Positions 14,719-24,523 are shown, counted from the stretch's first letter. The stretch is DNA of 64,000 bases from Sedimenticola hydrogenitrophicus (GCF_029017505.1 NZ_JAQGEI010000003.1:124001-188000); one strand, 5' to 3'. Translations and numbers: made by a program. The notes: generated from the letters alone by a model not told the origin.

Positions 14719-17322
14719 ATGACCAACCTGGATGAATCATTACGCGATGATGTGCGCATGCTGGGTGAGAGTCTGGGGCGGACCATCGAAAACCATCTGG
14801 GTCCGGCGTTTCTGCAGAAGATCGAACGCATACGCCGCCTGGCCAAGGCGGGGCGGCTGGAGGCCGGTTCGGATCACCAGGCGCTGTTGCGGGAACTCTC
14901 CGCTCTGAGCGAGGCGGAGATGCTGCCGGTGGCGCGCGCCTTCACCCAGTTTCTCAACCTGGCCAATATCGCCGAGGAGTTTCATCGTGTGCGGCTGCAT
15001 CAGGATGTCTGCGAGCTGGATGCGGAGGACTCCTTCGCCCGGCAGCTGAAACAGCTGCAGGCGGATGGCCTCGACAATGAACAGATCCTGCAGGCGATCG
15101 GCCGCATGGAGGTGGACCTGGTGCTTACCGCCCACCCCACCGAGGTCAACCGCCGTACCCTGATCAAGAAATACAACGCAATCACCGACTGTCTGCGCAA
15201 GCTGGAGCGGGGCGAGTACCGCCAGCGGCGCCTGAATGAGCTGGTCAGCCAGATCTGGCACACCAATGAGATCAGGCGCCAGCGTCCCACGCCCATCGAC
15301 GAGGCGAAGTGGGGCTTTGCCGTGATCGAGGGCTCGCTCTGGCAAGCGGTGCCAAACTATCTGCGCCAGCTGGATGAGTCGATGCAGGCGGTGCTGGGGC
15401 AGCCGCTGCCCCTCGACTGGTCACCGGTCCGTTTCTCCTCGTGGATGGGCGGGGACCGGGACGGCAATCCCCATGTCACGGCGGCGGTGACCCGGGAGGT
15501 GCTGCAGCTGGCGCGCTGGATGGCCGCCGATCTGTATGACCGGGATCTGGATGAACTGCGCTCCGAACTCTCCATGTACCAGTGCAACGATGAGCTGCGG
15601 GAGCGGGTCGGCGACACGGCCGAACCCTATCGGCATATCCTGGCCGGGCTGCGGCGTCGCCTGGATCAGACCAAGACCCTGATCCAGCAGGGGCTGTCCG
15701 GACACCACATCATCGCCGAAACGCTACTGACGGCCGAGGAGCTGCGGGAGCCGCTGATGCTCTGTCATCGTTCGCTCATCGAGTGCGGCATGCAGATCAT
15801 CGCCGGCGGGCTGCTGGAGGATATCATCCGCCGCATCGCCTGTTTCGGGGTCACCCTGGTGCGGCTGGATATCCGCCAGAATGCCGACCGTCACACGGCG
15901 GTGTTCGAGGCCCTCACCCGGTTCTACGATCTCGGCTCCTACCTGGCGTGGGACGAGGCGGAGAAGCAGCGCTTCCTGCTGGGTGAGCTGCGCAGCAAGC
16001 GGCCGCTGATCCCGGCTAACTGGCAGCCGGACGGGGAGATCAATGAGGTGCTGGAGACCTGCCGGGTGATCGCCCAGGCCGATCCCAGCGCCCTCGGTTC
16101 CTATGTCATCTCCATGGCCAGCCAACCCTCCGACGTGCTCTCGGTCATCCTGCTGCTGCGGGAGATGGGGGTGGGTCACGACATGCGGGTGGTGCCGCTG
16201 TTCGAGACCCTGGTGGATCTGCAGGAGGCCCACCACTGTATCGACCAGCTGCTCGCCATCGACTGGTACCGGGACTACACACACGGGCACCAGGAGGTGA
16301 TGATCGGCTACTCCGACTCCTCCAAGGACGCCGGCCAGCTGGCGGCGGTCTGGGGACAGTACCAGGCCCAGGAGGCGTTGACCGCCACCTGCCGCGGCCG
16401 CGGGGTGCACCTGACCCTGTTCCATGGCCGTGGCGGCACGGTCGGCCGCGGTGGCGGCCCCACCCACCGGGCGATCCTGGCCCAGCCGCCCGGATCGGTG
16501 GATCACACCCTGCGGGTGACCGAGCAGGGCGAGGTGATCCGCTTCAAGTTCGGCATCCCGGAGATTGCCGAGCGCAACCTGGAGCGCTATACCGGCGCCG
16601 TGCTGGCCGCCACCCTCTGTCCCTTGCCGGCGCCCCGACCGGAGTGGCGGGCGATGATGGAATCCCTGGCCCAGACCGCCTTTCACGAATACCGGGCGGT
16701 GGTGCGGGATGACCCGCGCTTCGTGCCGTTCTTCCGCGCCTCCACGCCGGAGCTTGAGCTGGGCAAGCTGCCGCTGGGATCGCGACCGGCGAAACGTCGC
16801 GCCGATGGCGGGGTGGAGAGCCTGCGCGCCATCCCCTGGGTGTTCGCCTGGACCCAGATCCGGCTCATGCTGCCGGCCTGGCTGGGGTCGGACAGCGCCC
16901 TGGGGCAGGCGATCGAATCCGGCCGGCTGGCGCAGCTGCACGAGATGTACGCGGCCTGGCCCTTCTTCACCAGTTATGTGGATATGCTGGAGATGGTGCT
17001 TGCCAAGAGCGACCCGGTGATTGCCGAATACTATGCCGCCCGGCTGGTGCCGGAGGAGCTGCAACCCCTGGGCGATACCCTGCGGGAGCGCCTCTGCGGC
17101 ACCTTCGATCAGGTGTTGAAGATCAAGCAGACCCGCAAGCTGCTGGCGGATTTCCCCCTGATCCGGCGCTCCATCAATGTGCGCAATCCCTATATCGATC
17201 CGCTCCACTACCTGCAGGCGGAACTGCTCCATCGCGACCGCAACGCCCCGGATGAGCGCCTGGAGCAGGCGTTGATGGTGACCATGGCGGGGATCTCGGC
17301 CGGCATGCAGAATACCGGCTAG
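14719..17322 (+). CDS. ppc: Phosphoenolpyruvate carboxylase
   Basis: 867-residue cytosolic enzyme that adds bicarbonate to PEP to give oxaloacetate, refilling the TCA cycle. Family landmarks are intact: TAHPTEVNRR with the catalytic histidine near 138, GGDRDGNP, GYSDSSKDAG (about 529-538), the mobile loop FHGRGGTVGRGGGP (about 568-581) and the invariant C-terminus QNTG. Length is typical of bacterial enzymes (about 870-930). Last gene of the HugZ-like-trmN6-ppc group. Confidence 0.97.
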   Translation: MTNLDESLRDDVRMLGESLGRTIENHLGPAFLQKIERIRRLAKAGRLEAGSDHQALLRELSALSEAEMLPVARAFTQFLNLANIAEEFHRVRLHQDVCELDAEDSFARQLKQLQADGLDNEQILQAIGRMEVDLVLTAHPTEVNRRTLIKKYNAITDCLRKLERGEYRQRRLNELVSQIWHTNEIRRQRPTPIDEAKWGFAVIEGSLWQAVPNYLRQLDESMQAVLGQPLPLDWSPVRFSSWMGGDRDGNPHVTAAVTREVLQLARWMAADLYDRDLDELRSELSMYQCNDELRERVGDTAEPYRHILAGLRRRLDQTKTLIQQGLSGHHIIAETLLTAEELREPLMLCHRSLIECGMQIIAGGLLEDIIRRIACFGVTLVRLDIRQNADRHTAVFEALTRFYDLGSYLAWDEAEKQRFLLGELRSKRPLIPANWQPDGEINEVLETCRVIAQADPSALGSYVISMASQPSDVLSVILLLREMGVGHDMRVVPLFETLVDLQEAHHCIDQLLAIDWYRDYTHGHQEVMIGYSDSSKDAGQLAAVWGQYQAQEALTATCRGRGVHLTLFHGRGGTVGRGGGPTHRAILAQPPGSVDHTLRVTEQGEVIRFKFGIPEIAERNLERYTGAVLAATLCPLPAPRPEWRAMMESLAQTAFHEYRAVVRDDPRFVPFFRASTPELELGKLPLGSRPAKRRADGGVESLRAIPWVFAWTQIRLMLPAWLGSDSALGQAIESGRLAQLHEMYAAWPFFTSYVDMLEMVLAKSDPVIAEYYAARLVPEELQPLGDTLRERLCGTFDQVLKIKQTRKLLADFPLIRRSINVRNPYIDPLHYLQAELLHRDRNAPDERLEQALMVTMAGISAGMQNTG

Positions 17323-17363
17323 GCCTGCCCCTTACCCGTAAGTGGGTCGGACTGTATCCGTTC

Positions 17364-17519
17364 GTAGGATGGGTGGAGCGCCTCCATGAACTCTCCGCCG
17401 GCTCCGTCTCCGGCGCGCAACCCATCGTGCACCTGCATCCGCATCCGAAGATGGGTTACGGCGTGCCCGACCGCCGCGAATAGCCGTCAACAAGGGTGCC
17501 GCGCCTCCACCCATCCTAC
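17364..17519. repeat. GTAGGATGGGTGG palindrome
   Basis: Inverted repeat from GTAGGATGGGTGGAGCGCC to GCGCCTCCACCCATCCTAC with an internal CAACCCATC...GATGGGTTA pair. Located downstream of ppc; may serve as its terminator. No gene is seen between 17323 and 17680. Confidence 0.6.
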
Positions 17520-17572
17520 ACGCTCGGGCACAAACAGCGTGTCACCCTGGTAGACGCGATTCGGTACGACTC

Positions 17573-17647
17573 GTAGGGGCAACCCCCCGTGGTTGCCGGG
17601 GGCGGCGAGTGCATCGGACCAGGGCAGGCACGGGGGCCTGCCCCTAC
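17573..17647. repeat. GTAGGGGCAACCCC palindrome
   Basis: Short intergenic repeat from GTAGGGGCAACCCCCCGTGG to GGGGGCCTGCCCCTAC. A similar unit lies at 50557-50630. It is a common type in proteobacterial genomes with no known function. Confidence 0.55.
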
Positions 17648-17680
17648 GATCCGCATTTGGCCTGTGCAGTAAGGTAGCGT

Positions 17681-18262
17681 TCAGCCCGACTTCTTGACGA
17701 ACTGGGTGAGGATAACGATCTGCTGTCCGTTCACCCGGCCCTCGATCTGTCCGGGATTGTCGGCCACCAGGGAGATGCCACGTACCGCGGTGCCGCGCTT
17801 GGCGGTAAAGTTGGCCCCCTTGACGTTCAGGTCCTTGGTCAGGGTGACCGTATCGCCCGCTTCGAGCCGGGCGCCGTTGCAGTCCAGATGCGGCGCTGAC
17901 TGCTCCCCGCCGCCGCTTTCACTGCCGGCCTCCGCCCAGGCCAGGGTCGACTCGTCCAGGTAGAGCATATCCAGCAGATCCTGCGGCCAGCCCTCGGCGC
18001 TGAGGCGCTTGAGCATGCGCCAGGCCATCACCTGCACCGCCGGCACCTGGCTCCACATGCTGTCGTTGAGGCAGCGCCAGTGGTTGGGGTCGGTCTTCTC
18101 CGGCTCCTCGATCTGTTCGCGACAGGTGTCACAGAGCAGCAGGGACCGCTCGGCGCTGTCATCGGAGGCGGGCGGGACCGCGTAGGGCTGGAGATTTTCC
18201 GTGGCCGCGCAGAGTTCGCATTTGGATTCGCTGCGCTCAAGTAACGCCTGTTCTGTACTCAT
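17681..18262 (-). CDS. PhnA-like zinc-ribbon protein
   Basis: 193-residue protein of the PhnA domain family. The N-terminal zinc ribbon has two CxxC pairs (CELC near 16-19 and CDTC near 44-47). The C-terminal SH3-like PhnA domain is clear: DCNGARLEAGDTVTLTKDLNVKG...KRGTAVRGI (about 128-190). Despite the name (alkylphosphonate uptake operon), PhnA is not needed for phosphonate use and its role is unresolved. No phn genes are nearby. The frame starts at ATG 18262 with a weak ribosome site. Confidence 0.85.
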   Translation of the reverse strand: MSTEQALLERSESKCELCAATENLQPYAVPPASDDSAERSLLLCDTCREQIEEPEKTDPNHWRCLNDSMWSQVPAVQVMAWRMLKRLSAEGWPQDLLDMLYLDESTLAWAEAGSESGGGEQSAPHLDCNGARLEAGDTVTLTKDLNVKGANFTAKRGTAVRGISLVADNPGQIEGRVNGQQIVILTQFVKKSG

Positions 18263-18354
18263 GGTGTCTGTTACCTGGTGTTGATTAGGGAAGTTGGAAA
18301 GTTTAATCCGGGCTAGTACTACTTAAATTTGATAAAAGTATCTTATGTAGGGTG

Positions 18355-18538
18355 GAATGGCACTAAGTTAAGCCCAGAGCCCCCGTCATCCCGGCGAATG
18401 CCGGGATCCAGAACCCGCATCCGCGGTGAATTCATGGATTTCATCCTCAGGTCCGTAAACGGTGCATCCCTGCACCACTCCTCCGGCCTGCGCCGGAATG
18501 ACGAAAAAATGGATTCCTGCCTTAACTTAGTGCCATTC
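18355..18538. mobile_element. GAATGGCACTAAG element with 10-bp target duplication
   Basis: 184-bp element with perfect 18-bp terminal inverted repeats GAATGGCACTAAGTTAAG and CTTAACTTAGTGCCATTC. It is flanked on both sides by the identical 10-mer ATGTAGGGTG (18345-18354 and 18539-18548), which is the left end of a GTAGGGTGGATAAG repeat that it has split. It is non-coding. Inside are GTCATCCCGGCGAATGCCGG and CCGGCCTGCGCCGGAATGAC arms and a segment (18441-18484) that recurs inverted at 24624-24668. Confidence 0.75.
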
Positions 18539-18610
18539 ATGTAGGGTGGATAAGCGGCAGCGCATCCACCATTGTCGCGGTGGATGCGCCTACCGGCTTA
18601 TCCACCCTAC
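18539..18610. repeat. GTAGGGTGGATAAG palindrome, copy 1
   Basis: Inverted repeat from GTAGGGTGGATAAGCGG to CCGGCTTATCCACCCTAC with a nested GCGCATCCACC/GGTGGATGCGC pair. Copy 2 is at 24582-24694. Both copies follow a CTAGTACTACTT-AATTTGATAAA sequence (18313 and 24551), so they belong to one composite unit. It lies just downstream of the transaldolase stop and may terminate that transcript. Confidence 0.65.
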
Positions 18611-18633
18611 GTTAATGGGGTGAATTCGGGCGC

Positions 18634-19611
18634 CTAGTTTACCATTTTTCCGTCGATGGCCCGTTCCAGTTTTTCCAGATCGCGGCTGAACAGGCGGATC
18701 CCCTCGGCCAGCTTTTCGGTGGCCATGGCGTCCTCGTTCAGCAACCAGCGGAAACGCTTCTCATCGATCTCCAGTCGCTCGATATCCGCCTGGCGGGCGC
18801 CCTCGGCCGAGAGCGCCCGGGGCAGGGTGTCGTGCTGGCTGGCCAGCTCGTCGAGCAGCGCTGGGCTGATGGTGAGGCGGTCGCAGCCGGCCAGTGCCTC
18901 GATCTCTCCCAGGTTGCGGAAGCTGGCGCCCATGACAATGGTGGGGTGGTCGAACTTCTTGAAATAGTCGTAGATGCGCCGCACCGAGAGTACCCCGGGA
19001 TCTTCAGCGGCGGGATAGCTGTCGCGGCCGCTCTGTTTCTTGTGCCAGTCGAGGATGCGGCCGACGAAAGGGGATATAAGGGTGATGCCGGCCTCGGCGC
19101 AGGCCACCGCCTGGACGAAGCTGAACAGCAGGGTGAGGTTGCAGTGGATACCCTCGGCCTCCAGCACCTCGCCGGCACGGATCCCTTCCCAGGTGGAGGC
19201 GACCTTGATCAGGATGCGCTCGCGGGCGATGCCCTGCTGCTCATACAGCTCGATCAGGCGGCGGGCGCGCCGGATGGTGGCTTCGCGATCGAACGAGAGG
19301 CGGGCGTCCACTTCGGTGGAGACCCGGCCCGGAATCAGCTTGAGCAGCTCACAACCGAAGCTGACCGACAGTTTGTCGACCGCATTCTCCATGAAGCGGT
19401 CCGGATCCCCCTGTGCCCTGGCCCAGTGGATGGCCTGGTCCGTCAAACCGGCATATTGCGGCTGTTGCGAGGCCTTCAGAATCAGCGAGGGGTTGGTGGT
19501 GGCATCTTCCGGAGTGTACTGTTTTACCAGTTCAAACTCGCCGGTGTCCGCCACGACAACCGTCATGCGCTTCAATTGATCCAGTTTGCTGAGGGTGGTG
19601 GTCTGATCCAT
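18634..19611 (-). CDS. tal: Transaldolase
   Basis: 325-residue class I transaldolase (TalB type) of the non-oxidative pentose phosphate pathway, moving a dihydroxyacetone unit from sedoheptulose 7-phosphate to glyceraldehyde 3-phosphate. The Schiff-base lysine is K136 in [25 protein letters not shown] (33-43) and the [18 protein letters not shown] and [10 protein letters not shown] segments are intact. Length fits the E. coli enzyme (317). GAGAG precedes ATG 19611. Monocistronic, flanked by repeats. Confidence 0.96.
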   Translation of the reverse strand: MDQTTTLSKLDQLKRMTVVVADTGEFELVKQYTPEDATTNPSLILKASQQPQYAGLTDQAIHWARAQGDPDRFMENAVDKLSVSFGCELLKLIPGRVSTEVDARLSFDREATIRRARRLIELYEQQGIARERILIKVASTWEGIRAGEVLEAEGIHCNLTLLFSFVQAVACAEAGITLISPFVGRILDWHKKQSGRDSYPAAEDPGVLSVRRIYDYFKKFDHPTIVMGASFRNLGEIEALAGCDRLTISPALLDELASQHDTLPRALSAEGARQADIERLEIDEKRFRWLLNEDAMATEKLAEGIRLFSRDLEKLERAIDGKMVN

Positions 19612-19660
19612 CGCGGTGCTCTCTGTTTGCTGTGCGGGTAGTGGGATGCCCTGATTGGCG

Positions 19661-19743
19661 CTATGTCAGGTAATCCAGCGGCAGTTCGGTCGTGTGGATG
19701 ATCGGCCGCATGACGAAGCTGGATTGTACCCCGGATAAATACC
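19661..19743 (-). pseudogene. C-terminal remnant of a Lrp/AsnC-type regulator
   Basis: Read on the minus strand, the last 26 codons before a TAG at 19661 encode YLSGVQSSFVMRP followed by [13 protein letters not shown]. This resembles the C-terminal RAM-domain end of Lrp/AsnC regulators (a GVQ-strand followed by TTxLPL). The frame begins exactly at the edge of the palindrome at 19746, and nothing recognisable continues on its far side. So the rest of the gene was lost, possibly when the element inserted. Family assignment from so short a piece is tentative. Confidence 0.4.
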
Positions 19744-19745
19744 AA

Positions 19746-19823
19746 CTCAAGTTTCGGAGTTCATTTCACAAAGCCCGAATCGCTGAATTCGCAGGGTGAG
19801 GAGCGCGAACTCCGAAACTTGAG
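19746..19823. repeat. CTCAAGTTTCGGAGTTC palindrome, copy 1
   Basis: Perfect 17-bp inverted ends CTCAAGTTTCGGAGTTC and GAACTCCGAAACTTGAG around a 44-bp loop that includes GAATCGCTGAATTCGCAG. Copy 2, with a different interior, is at 23485-23765. It abuts the Lrp-like gene remnant. Confidence 0.7.
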
Positions 19824-19885
19824 CTACCAATAGGCTCGTCGGGGTAAGTCTGCGTACCCCAACGGCTACAAACCACGCTGCCCGG

Positions 19886-19958
19886 GGATGCCGGTGAGCT
19901 TGCGAACCGCATCATTCACGGTAAAGCTTGATGCGGTTCGTGCCTCACCGGCATCCTA
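19886..19958. repeat. GGATGCCGGTGAG palindrome
   Basis: Inverted repeat GGATGCCGGTGAGCTTGCG ... CTCACCGGCATCC with an inner AACCGCATCA/TGATGCGGTT pair. A related unit is at 58156-58246. The remaining bases of the 19612-20142 gap show only the bdhA promoter. Confidence 0.55.
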
Positions 19959-20084
19959 CGTCTCTGTCGGCAGCATAGCCTGGATTCCTCCCATTCACCC
20001 GCCGCTTCACGGCATCGGACCAGCGCACGGGAACCCCACGCTTTTTAATGTTTTTTTCATCAATAAATCGTCAACTCACTGGGT

Positions 20085-20090
20085 TATAAT
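20085..20090 (+). promoter_or_regulatory. -10 box upstream of 3-hydroxybutyrate dehydrogenase
   Basis: A consensus TATAAT stands 53 bp before the start codon, in an AT-rich stretch; the -35 region at the right distance is poor, which suggests an activator or a weak sigma-70 promoter. Confidence 0.4.
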
Positions 20091-20142
20091 CCGCACCTGA
20101 ACGACCGGCCGTGGCGCCGATACTTATCAGGAGAGCGATCAG

Positions 20143-21109
<967 letters not shown>

Positions 21110-21172
21110 GGATCGTCTCGTTGCCTTCTGTATATCCCCAAACCCTCCGCCGATAAGCTGAAGAATCCTCAT

Positions 21173-21598
21173 ATGGCAGCAGAACAACCGCCGTTCATGA
21201 ACTACCGCGCCCTGTTGCTCGGCGCGTTGATGCTGGTGGCACTCTCCCTGGGGCTGATCGTGCTGGCCCTGTGGCTGGGGGTGCAGCAGGCGACCGCGCC
21301 GCAACTGCTCACGCTCTCCGCACTGTGGGTCGCCCCCGGCATATTCACCGCCCTGAAGGCGCGCGATGGCCGGCTGCTGCACGGTATGGCGATGGGGCTG
21401 ATCGGCGCACTGCTGTTATCCCTGCTGATCCACCTCATGCTCTACTCGATGCCCCAACCCACCTTTCTGCAACAGCTGGCCGGCGACAAAACGGTGGTGG
21501 TGATCATTCTCGGCGGCCTCTGGGGCGCTATCGGCGGCATCTTTGCCGAGATTGTGCAGTTGCGGCGTACCAGAAAAGCGCAAAAACCGGGCCGCTAA
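21173..21598 (+). CDS. Hypothetical membrane protein, about four helices
   Basis: 141 residues with four hydrophobic helices (about 11-36, 42-60, 68-90 and 105-126) and a basic tail RRTRKAQKPGR, so the C-terminus is probably cytoplasmic. The GxxxG-like pattern GGLWGAIGGIFAE near 113-125 suggests helix packing. No motif for transport or catalysis is visible. ATG 21173 has only a weak ribosome site; an internal ATG nine codons on (MNYRALLL) is an alternative start. Confidence 0.7.
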   Translation: MAAEQPPFMNYRALLLGALMLVALSLGLIVLALWLGVQQATAPQLLTLSALWVAPGIFTALKARDGRLLHGMAMGLIGALLLSLLIHLMLYSMPQPTFLQQLAGDKTVVVIILGGLWGAIGGIFAEIVQLRRTRKAQKPGR

Positions 21599-22185
21599 GG
21601 CCATTCTTGAACTGCCACGTGGGATTAAGTACTATCCGAGAGATCAGACTCCCGGGCGGGATCGTCCTATGAACGATTTTGTCGATTGGGTGCTGATCAG
21701 GGAATGGAAGTCTATGGATAGAATAATAAACTGGTGATTCCGGTTCTTAGTCTATAACCAGCAAAACAGGACATCCAAAAATAATCAGGGGAATCAGCGC
21801 TTTTCTAAGAAATCTGTTCGGTTCTTTCATCAGCGATGTCCCTGCTGAAAGCGCACGTTGTGAATTCATCTGCGATAGGCTGGATTGCACATCTGAGCGT
21901 TTTGACAATTGCAATAAGAGAATCCGGTATCAGGATTGGCTGCGGGATAACTGAGCCAGGCGGCTCACAACCAGTCCAGATGATCGTGAGGCGGCGGTGT
22001 CCGGCCGCACTCGCCACTGGTATTCACCCCCTCTGTCGGCGATCTCGCCGTCCTGCCTAATTAATTGCGTTTGTAACCGATAAGCCGTAGCGCTTTGTTT
22101 GGCGAAGTAATAGCGGTCCTCCCTCTCGGGTTTTATCTCCCTGCAACACAGGCTATAGTGACGTGAACGTCAACTGGGATAATTC
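21599..22185. other. Gene-free gap of 587 bp
   Basis: Lower in GC than its surroundings and without a credible coding frame on either strand, without the palindrome families seen elsewhere, and without a recognisable RNA gene. Short open frames exist but show no ribosome site or protein-like composition. It may be decayed coding sequence. Confidence 0.4.
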
Positions 22186-23475
22186 ATGAACGCTGTAGCC
22201 TTTCCACCACTGCGCCTGGCCTGGATGATCTGGGGACTTGGGGCGGCACTCTACCTCATCGGTTTCTATCAGCGGGTGGCTCCGGGGGTAATGACCACCG
22301 AGCTGATGACCGATTTTCAGCTCAACGCCACGGCACTGGGGAATCTCTCCGCCTTCTATTTCTACAGCTATGTGGCGATGCAGGTGCCCACCGGGCTGCT
22401 GGCGGATCACTGGGGACCGCGGCGCCTGCTGGCCAGCGGGGCGACCATTGCCGGGCTCGGCACGTTGCTGTTTGCCATGGCCCCGGATGCGCTCTGGGCC
22501 AACCTGGGGCGTCTGCTGATCGGCGGGTCGGTGGCGGTGGCCTTTGTCGGCATGCTCAAGCTGGCGGGCCACTGGCTACCGCCGAAACAGTACTCGCTGG
22601 CCTCCGGCATGGCGCTGTTCTGCGGCGTGGTGGGGGCGGTGTTCGCCGGGGTGCCGCTGCGTCTGCTGGTGGATGGCTTTGGCTGGCGACCGGTGATGCT
22701 GGTATCCGCGGGGGTCGCCTTTGCAGTGGCCCTGGCCATCTGGCTGCTGGTCCGGGATGACCCCACGGAAAGGGGGTATGCCAGCCATGCCGCCGCCCAT
22801 GACGACACCGCCACGCAGCACTCCCGGGGGGTGATGGCGGGCATACGGACGGTGCTGGGGTATCGCAACACCTGGTTGCTTTACTTCGTCCCCGGGGCCG
22901 GGGTTGGCAGCGTGCTCACCTTCGCCGGTCTCTGGGGTGTGCCGTTTCTCACCACCCACTATGGACTGGAGAAGACCTCTGCCGCCGCCATCTGTTCGGC
23001 GCTGTTGGTCTCCTGGGCGATCGGCGGGCCGGTGTTCGGCTGGCTGTCGGATCACCTGGGGCATCGCAAACCGCTCTATCTGCTGGGCTGCGTGGTGCAG
23101 CTGGCGGTCTGGTGTGTGGTGATCCTGGTGCCCGGTCTGCCGGTCTGGCTGCTGGTGCTGTTACTGGTCGTGATCGGTTTCTTTACCGGCAACATGATCA
23201 TCGGCTTCGCCTTCGCCCGGGAGTCGGCGCCACCCCGCCTGGCCGGCACCGCCTCGGGCCTGGTCAACATGGGGGTGATGATCGGCCCCATGCTGCTGCA
23301 GCCTGCCGTGGGTTGGCTGCTGGACCGGCACTGGACGGGGGCCATGGAGAACGGTGCACGGATCTACGGGCTGGAGGCCTACCGCAACGGCTTTGGCCTG
23401 ATGTTGGTCTGGCTTGTCCTGGCGCTGGTGTTGATACTGTTTACCCGGGAGACCCACTGCCGGCAGATTGCCTGA
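22186..23475 (+). CDS. MFS transporter
   Basis: 429-residue, twelve-helix inner-membrane carrier. MFS signatures are visible: GLLADHWGPRRLL after helix 2 (the loop 2-3 motif), FGWLSDHLGHRKPLYLLG after helix 8, and a His/Asp-rich central loop (about 195-210, SHAAAHDDTATQHS). The family includes organic-anion and nitrate/nitrite-type carriers; the substrate is not evident. It stands alone; a composite repeat follows the stop. Confidence 0.88.
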   Translation: MNAVAFPPLRLAWMIWGLGAALYLIGFYQRVAPGVMTTELMTDFQLNATALGNLSAFYFYSYVAMQVPTGLLADHWGPRRLLASGATIAGLGTLLFAMAPDALWANLGRLLIGGSVAVAFVGMLKLAGHWLPPKQYSLASGMALFCGVVGAVFAGVPLRLLVDGFGWRPVMLVSAGVAFAVALAIWLLVRDDPTERGYASHAAAHDDTATQHSRGVMAGIRTVLGYRNTWLLYFVPGAGVGSVLTFAGLWGVPFLTTHYGLEKTSAAAICSALLVSWAIGGPVFGWLSDHLGHRKPLYLLGCVVQLAVWCVVILVPGLPVWLLVLLLVVIGFFTGNMIIGFAFARESAPPRLAGTASGLVNMGVMIGPMLLQPAVGWLLDRHWTGAMENGARIYGLEAYRNGFGLMLVWLVLALVLILFTRETHCRQIA

Positions 23476-23484
23476 AATTACAGA

Positions 23485-23765
23485 CTCAAGTTTCGGAGTT
23501 CAAAAGACGTCGTTCAGGGCGGGCTACCCCCTTGCCGAGACACGCCGTGAATACGTCCCTGTACGCTCGGCGTCGGCATCCATGCCTCCGACGGTCCCGG
23601 CAAGGGGGTGGCCTGACCGGTGTCTGGAACTGAACTCCGAAACGTAACTACTCACGGGGTGATTGGCCTGCCTTGCCGGCCTCACACGATGGCTGGATCA
23701 AGATCGGCCAACAAACCAGGCCAATCGCTTGCAGGTCGGGTGAGTAGTTACCTCCGAAACTTGAG
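23485..23765. repeat. CTCAAGTTTCGGAGTTC palindrome, copy 2, split by a GTAACTACTC element
   Basis: Begins CTCAAGTTTCGGAGTTC at 23485 and would end GAACTCCGAAAC|TTGAG, but the GTAACTACTC element at 23644-23751 interrupts the right arm and duplicates CTCCGAAAC on both sides. The interior holds a GGCNACCCCCTTGCCG/CGGCAAGGGGGTGGCC pair. With the insertion removed the palindrome is restored. Confidence 0.75.
23644..23751 (+). mobile_element. GTAACTACTC element, copy 2, intact, 9-bp target duplication
   Basis: 108 bp with terminal inverted repeats GTAACTACTCAC / GTGAGTAGTTAC, extended as an imperfect hairpin (GGGGTGATTGGCCTGCCTTG...CAGGCCAATCGCTT). The identical nonamer CTCCGAAAC flanks it at 23635-23643 and 23752-23760. 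It has no open reading frame of note. It is the cleanest copy for defining the family. Confidence 0.8.
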
Positions 23766-23790
23766 TTACAGACAGTCGGGAGAGATTGCG

Positions 23791-24174
23791 ATGCCGAAAC
23801 TGGTGACCGGATTTCATCATGCCAGCCTGATCGTGGCCGATACCACGCGGGCGCTGGATTTCTATCGGGGCGTACTGGGGCTGACCATCGACCGGTCGCG
23901 CCCGGACCTGGGTTACCCGGGAGCCTGGCTCAACCTGGGCGACCAGCAGATCCATCTGCTGGAGCTGCCCAACCCGGACCCGCTGCGGGGCAGGCCGGCC
24001 CACGGCGGGTTGGACCGCCACCTCGCCTTTTGGGTGGAGACACTGGATGACCTGGTTACCGCCCTGGATGCCGCCGGGATCGGCTACACCCTGAGTCGTT
24101 CCGGCCGGCGGGCGCTGTTCTGCCGTGATCCGGATCAGAACGCCCTGGAGTTTATCCAACAGACGAAAGCGTGA
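23791..24174 (+). CDS. VOC/glyoxalase-fold protein
   Basis: 127 residues forming one vicinal-oxygen-chelate unit of two beta-alpha-beta-beta-beta modules. Candidate metal ligands are the histidine of FHHASLIV (about 8-9), HLLELP (about 54-58), DRHLAFWV (about 75) and the glutamate of ALEFIQ (about 120), in the usual order. Members include dioxygenases, glyoxalases and antibiotic-binding proteins, so the reaction is undefined. GGGAG precedes ATG 23791. Upstream is repeat DNA. Confidence 0.82.
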   Translation: MPKLVTGFHHASLIVADTTRALDFYRGVLGLTIDRSRPDLGYPGAWLNLGDQQIHLLELPNPDPLRGRPAHGGLDRHLAFWVETLDDLVTALDAAGIGYTLSRSGRRALFCRDPDQNALEFIQQTKA

Positions 24175-24178
24175 TCCG

Positions 24179-24523
24179 TCAGGATAGGCCCGGATCGGTC
24201 TGGTTAAGCAGCTCGAACAGCGGTCCGGCGGAGCCGTTGGCCTGTTTTTCGAGCTTTCGATAATGCTCGATCAGTGATTTGGCAAAGGGCGTCAGTTCGG
24301 CACCGCCGCCACCCTTGCCACCCACGGTGGTCTCCACCAGCGGTTGACCCAGCGCCTCCTGAACGGTTTCGATCAGTTGCCAGGCGCGCCGGAAGGTCAT
24401 GCCGCACGCCTTGCCGGCACCGGAGATGCTGCCGTGTTGCGCGACCGACTCCAGCAGGGCGATCTTGCCGGGACCGATGACGCTGTCGTTAAAACGAATC
24501 TGGAGTCGCAGTTTTACTTTCAT
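24179..24523 (-). CDS. ModE-like winged-helix regulator (DNA-binding domain only)
   Basis: 114 residues corresponding to the N-terminal LysR-like winged helix of ModE: KIALLESVAQHGSISGAGKACGMTFRRAWQLIETVQEALGQPLVE (about 20-65), then the GGKGGGGAELTPFAKSLIEHYRKLE wing and dimerisation helix. The molybdate-binding TOBE domains are absent, as in many stand-alone homologues, so it may not sense molybdate. It is convergent with the VOC gene (four bases between stops). Confidence 0.85.
   Translation of the reverse strand: MKVKLRLQIRFNDSVIGPGKIALLESVAQHGSISGAGKACGMTFRRAWQLIETVQEALGQPLVETTVGGKGGGGAELTPFAKSLIEHYRKLEKQANGSAGPLFELLNQTDPGLS

Noticed and set aside
17681-18262. A phosphonate-degradation locus because of the PhnA-like gene.
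   Set aside because: No other phn gene is in the window and PhnA-family proteins are not required for phosphonate use.
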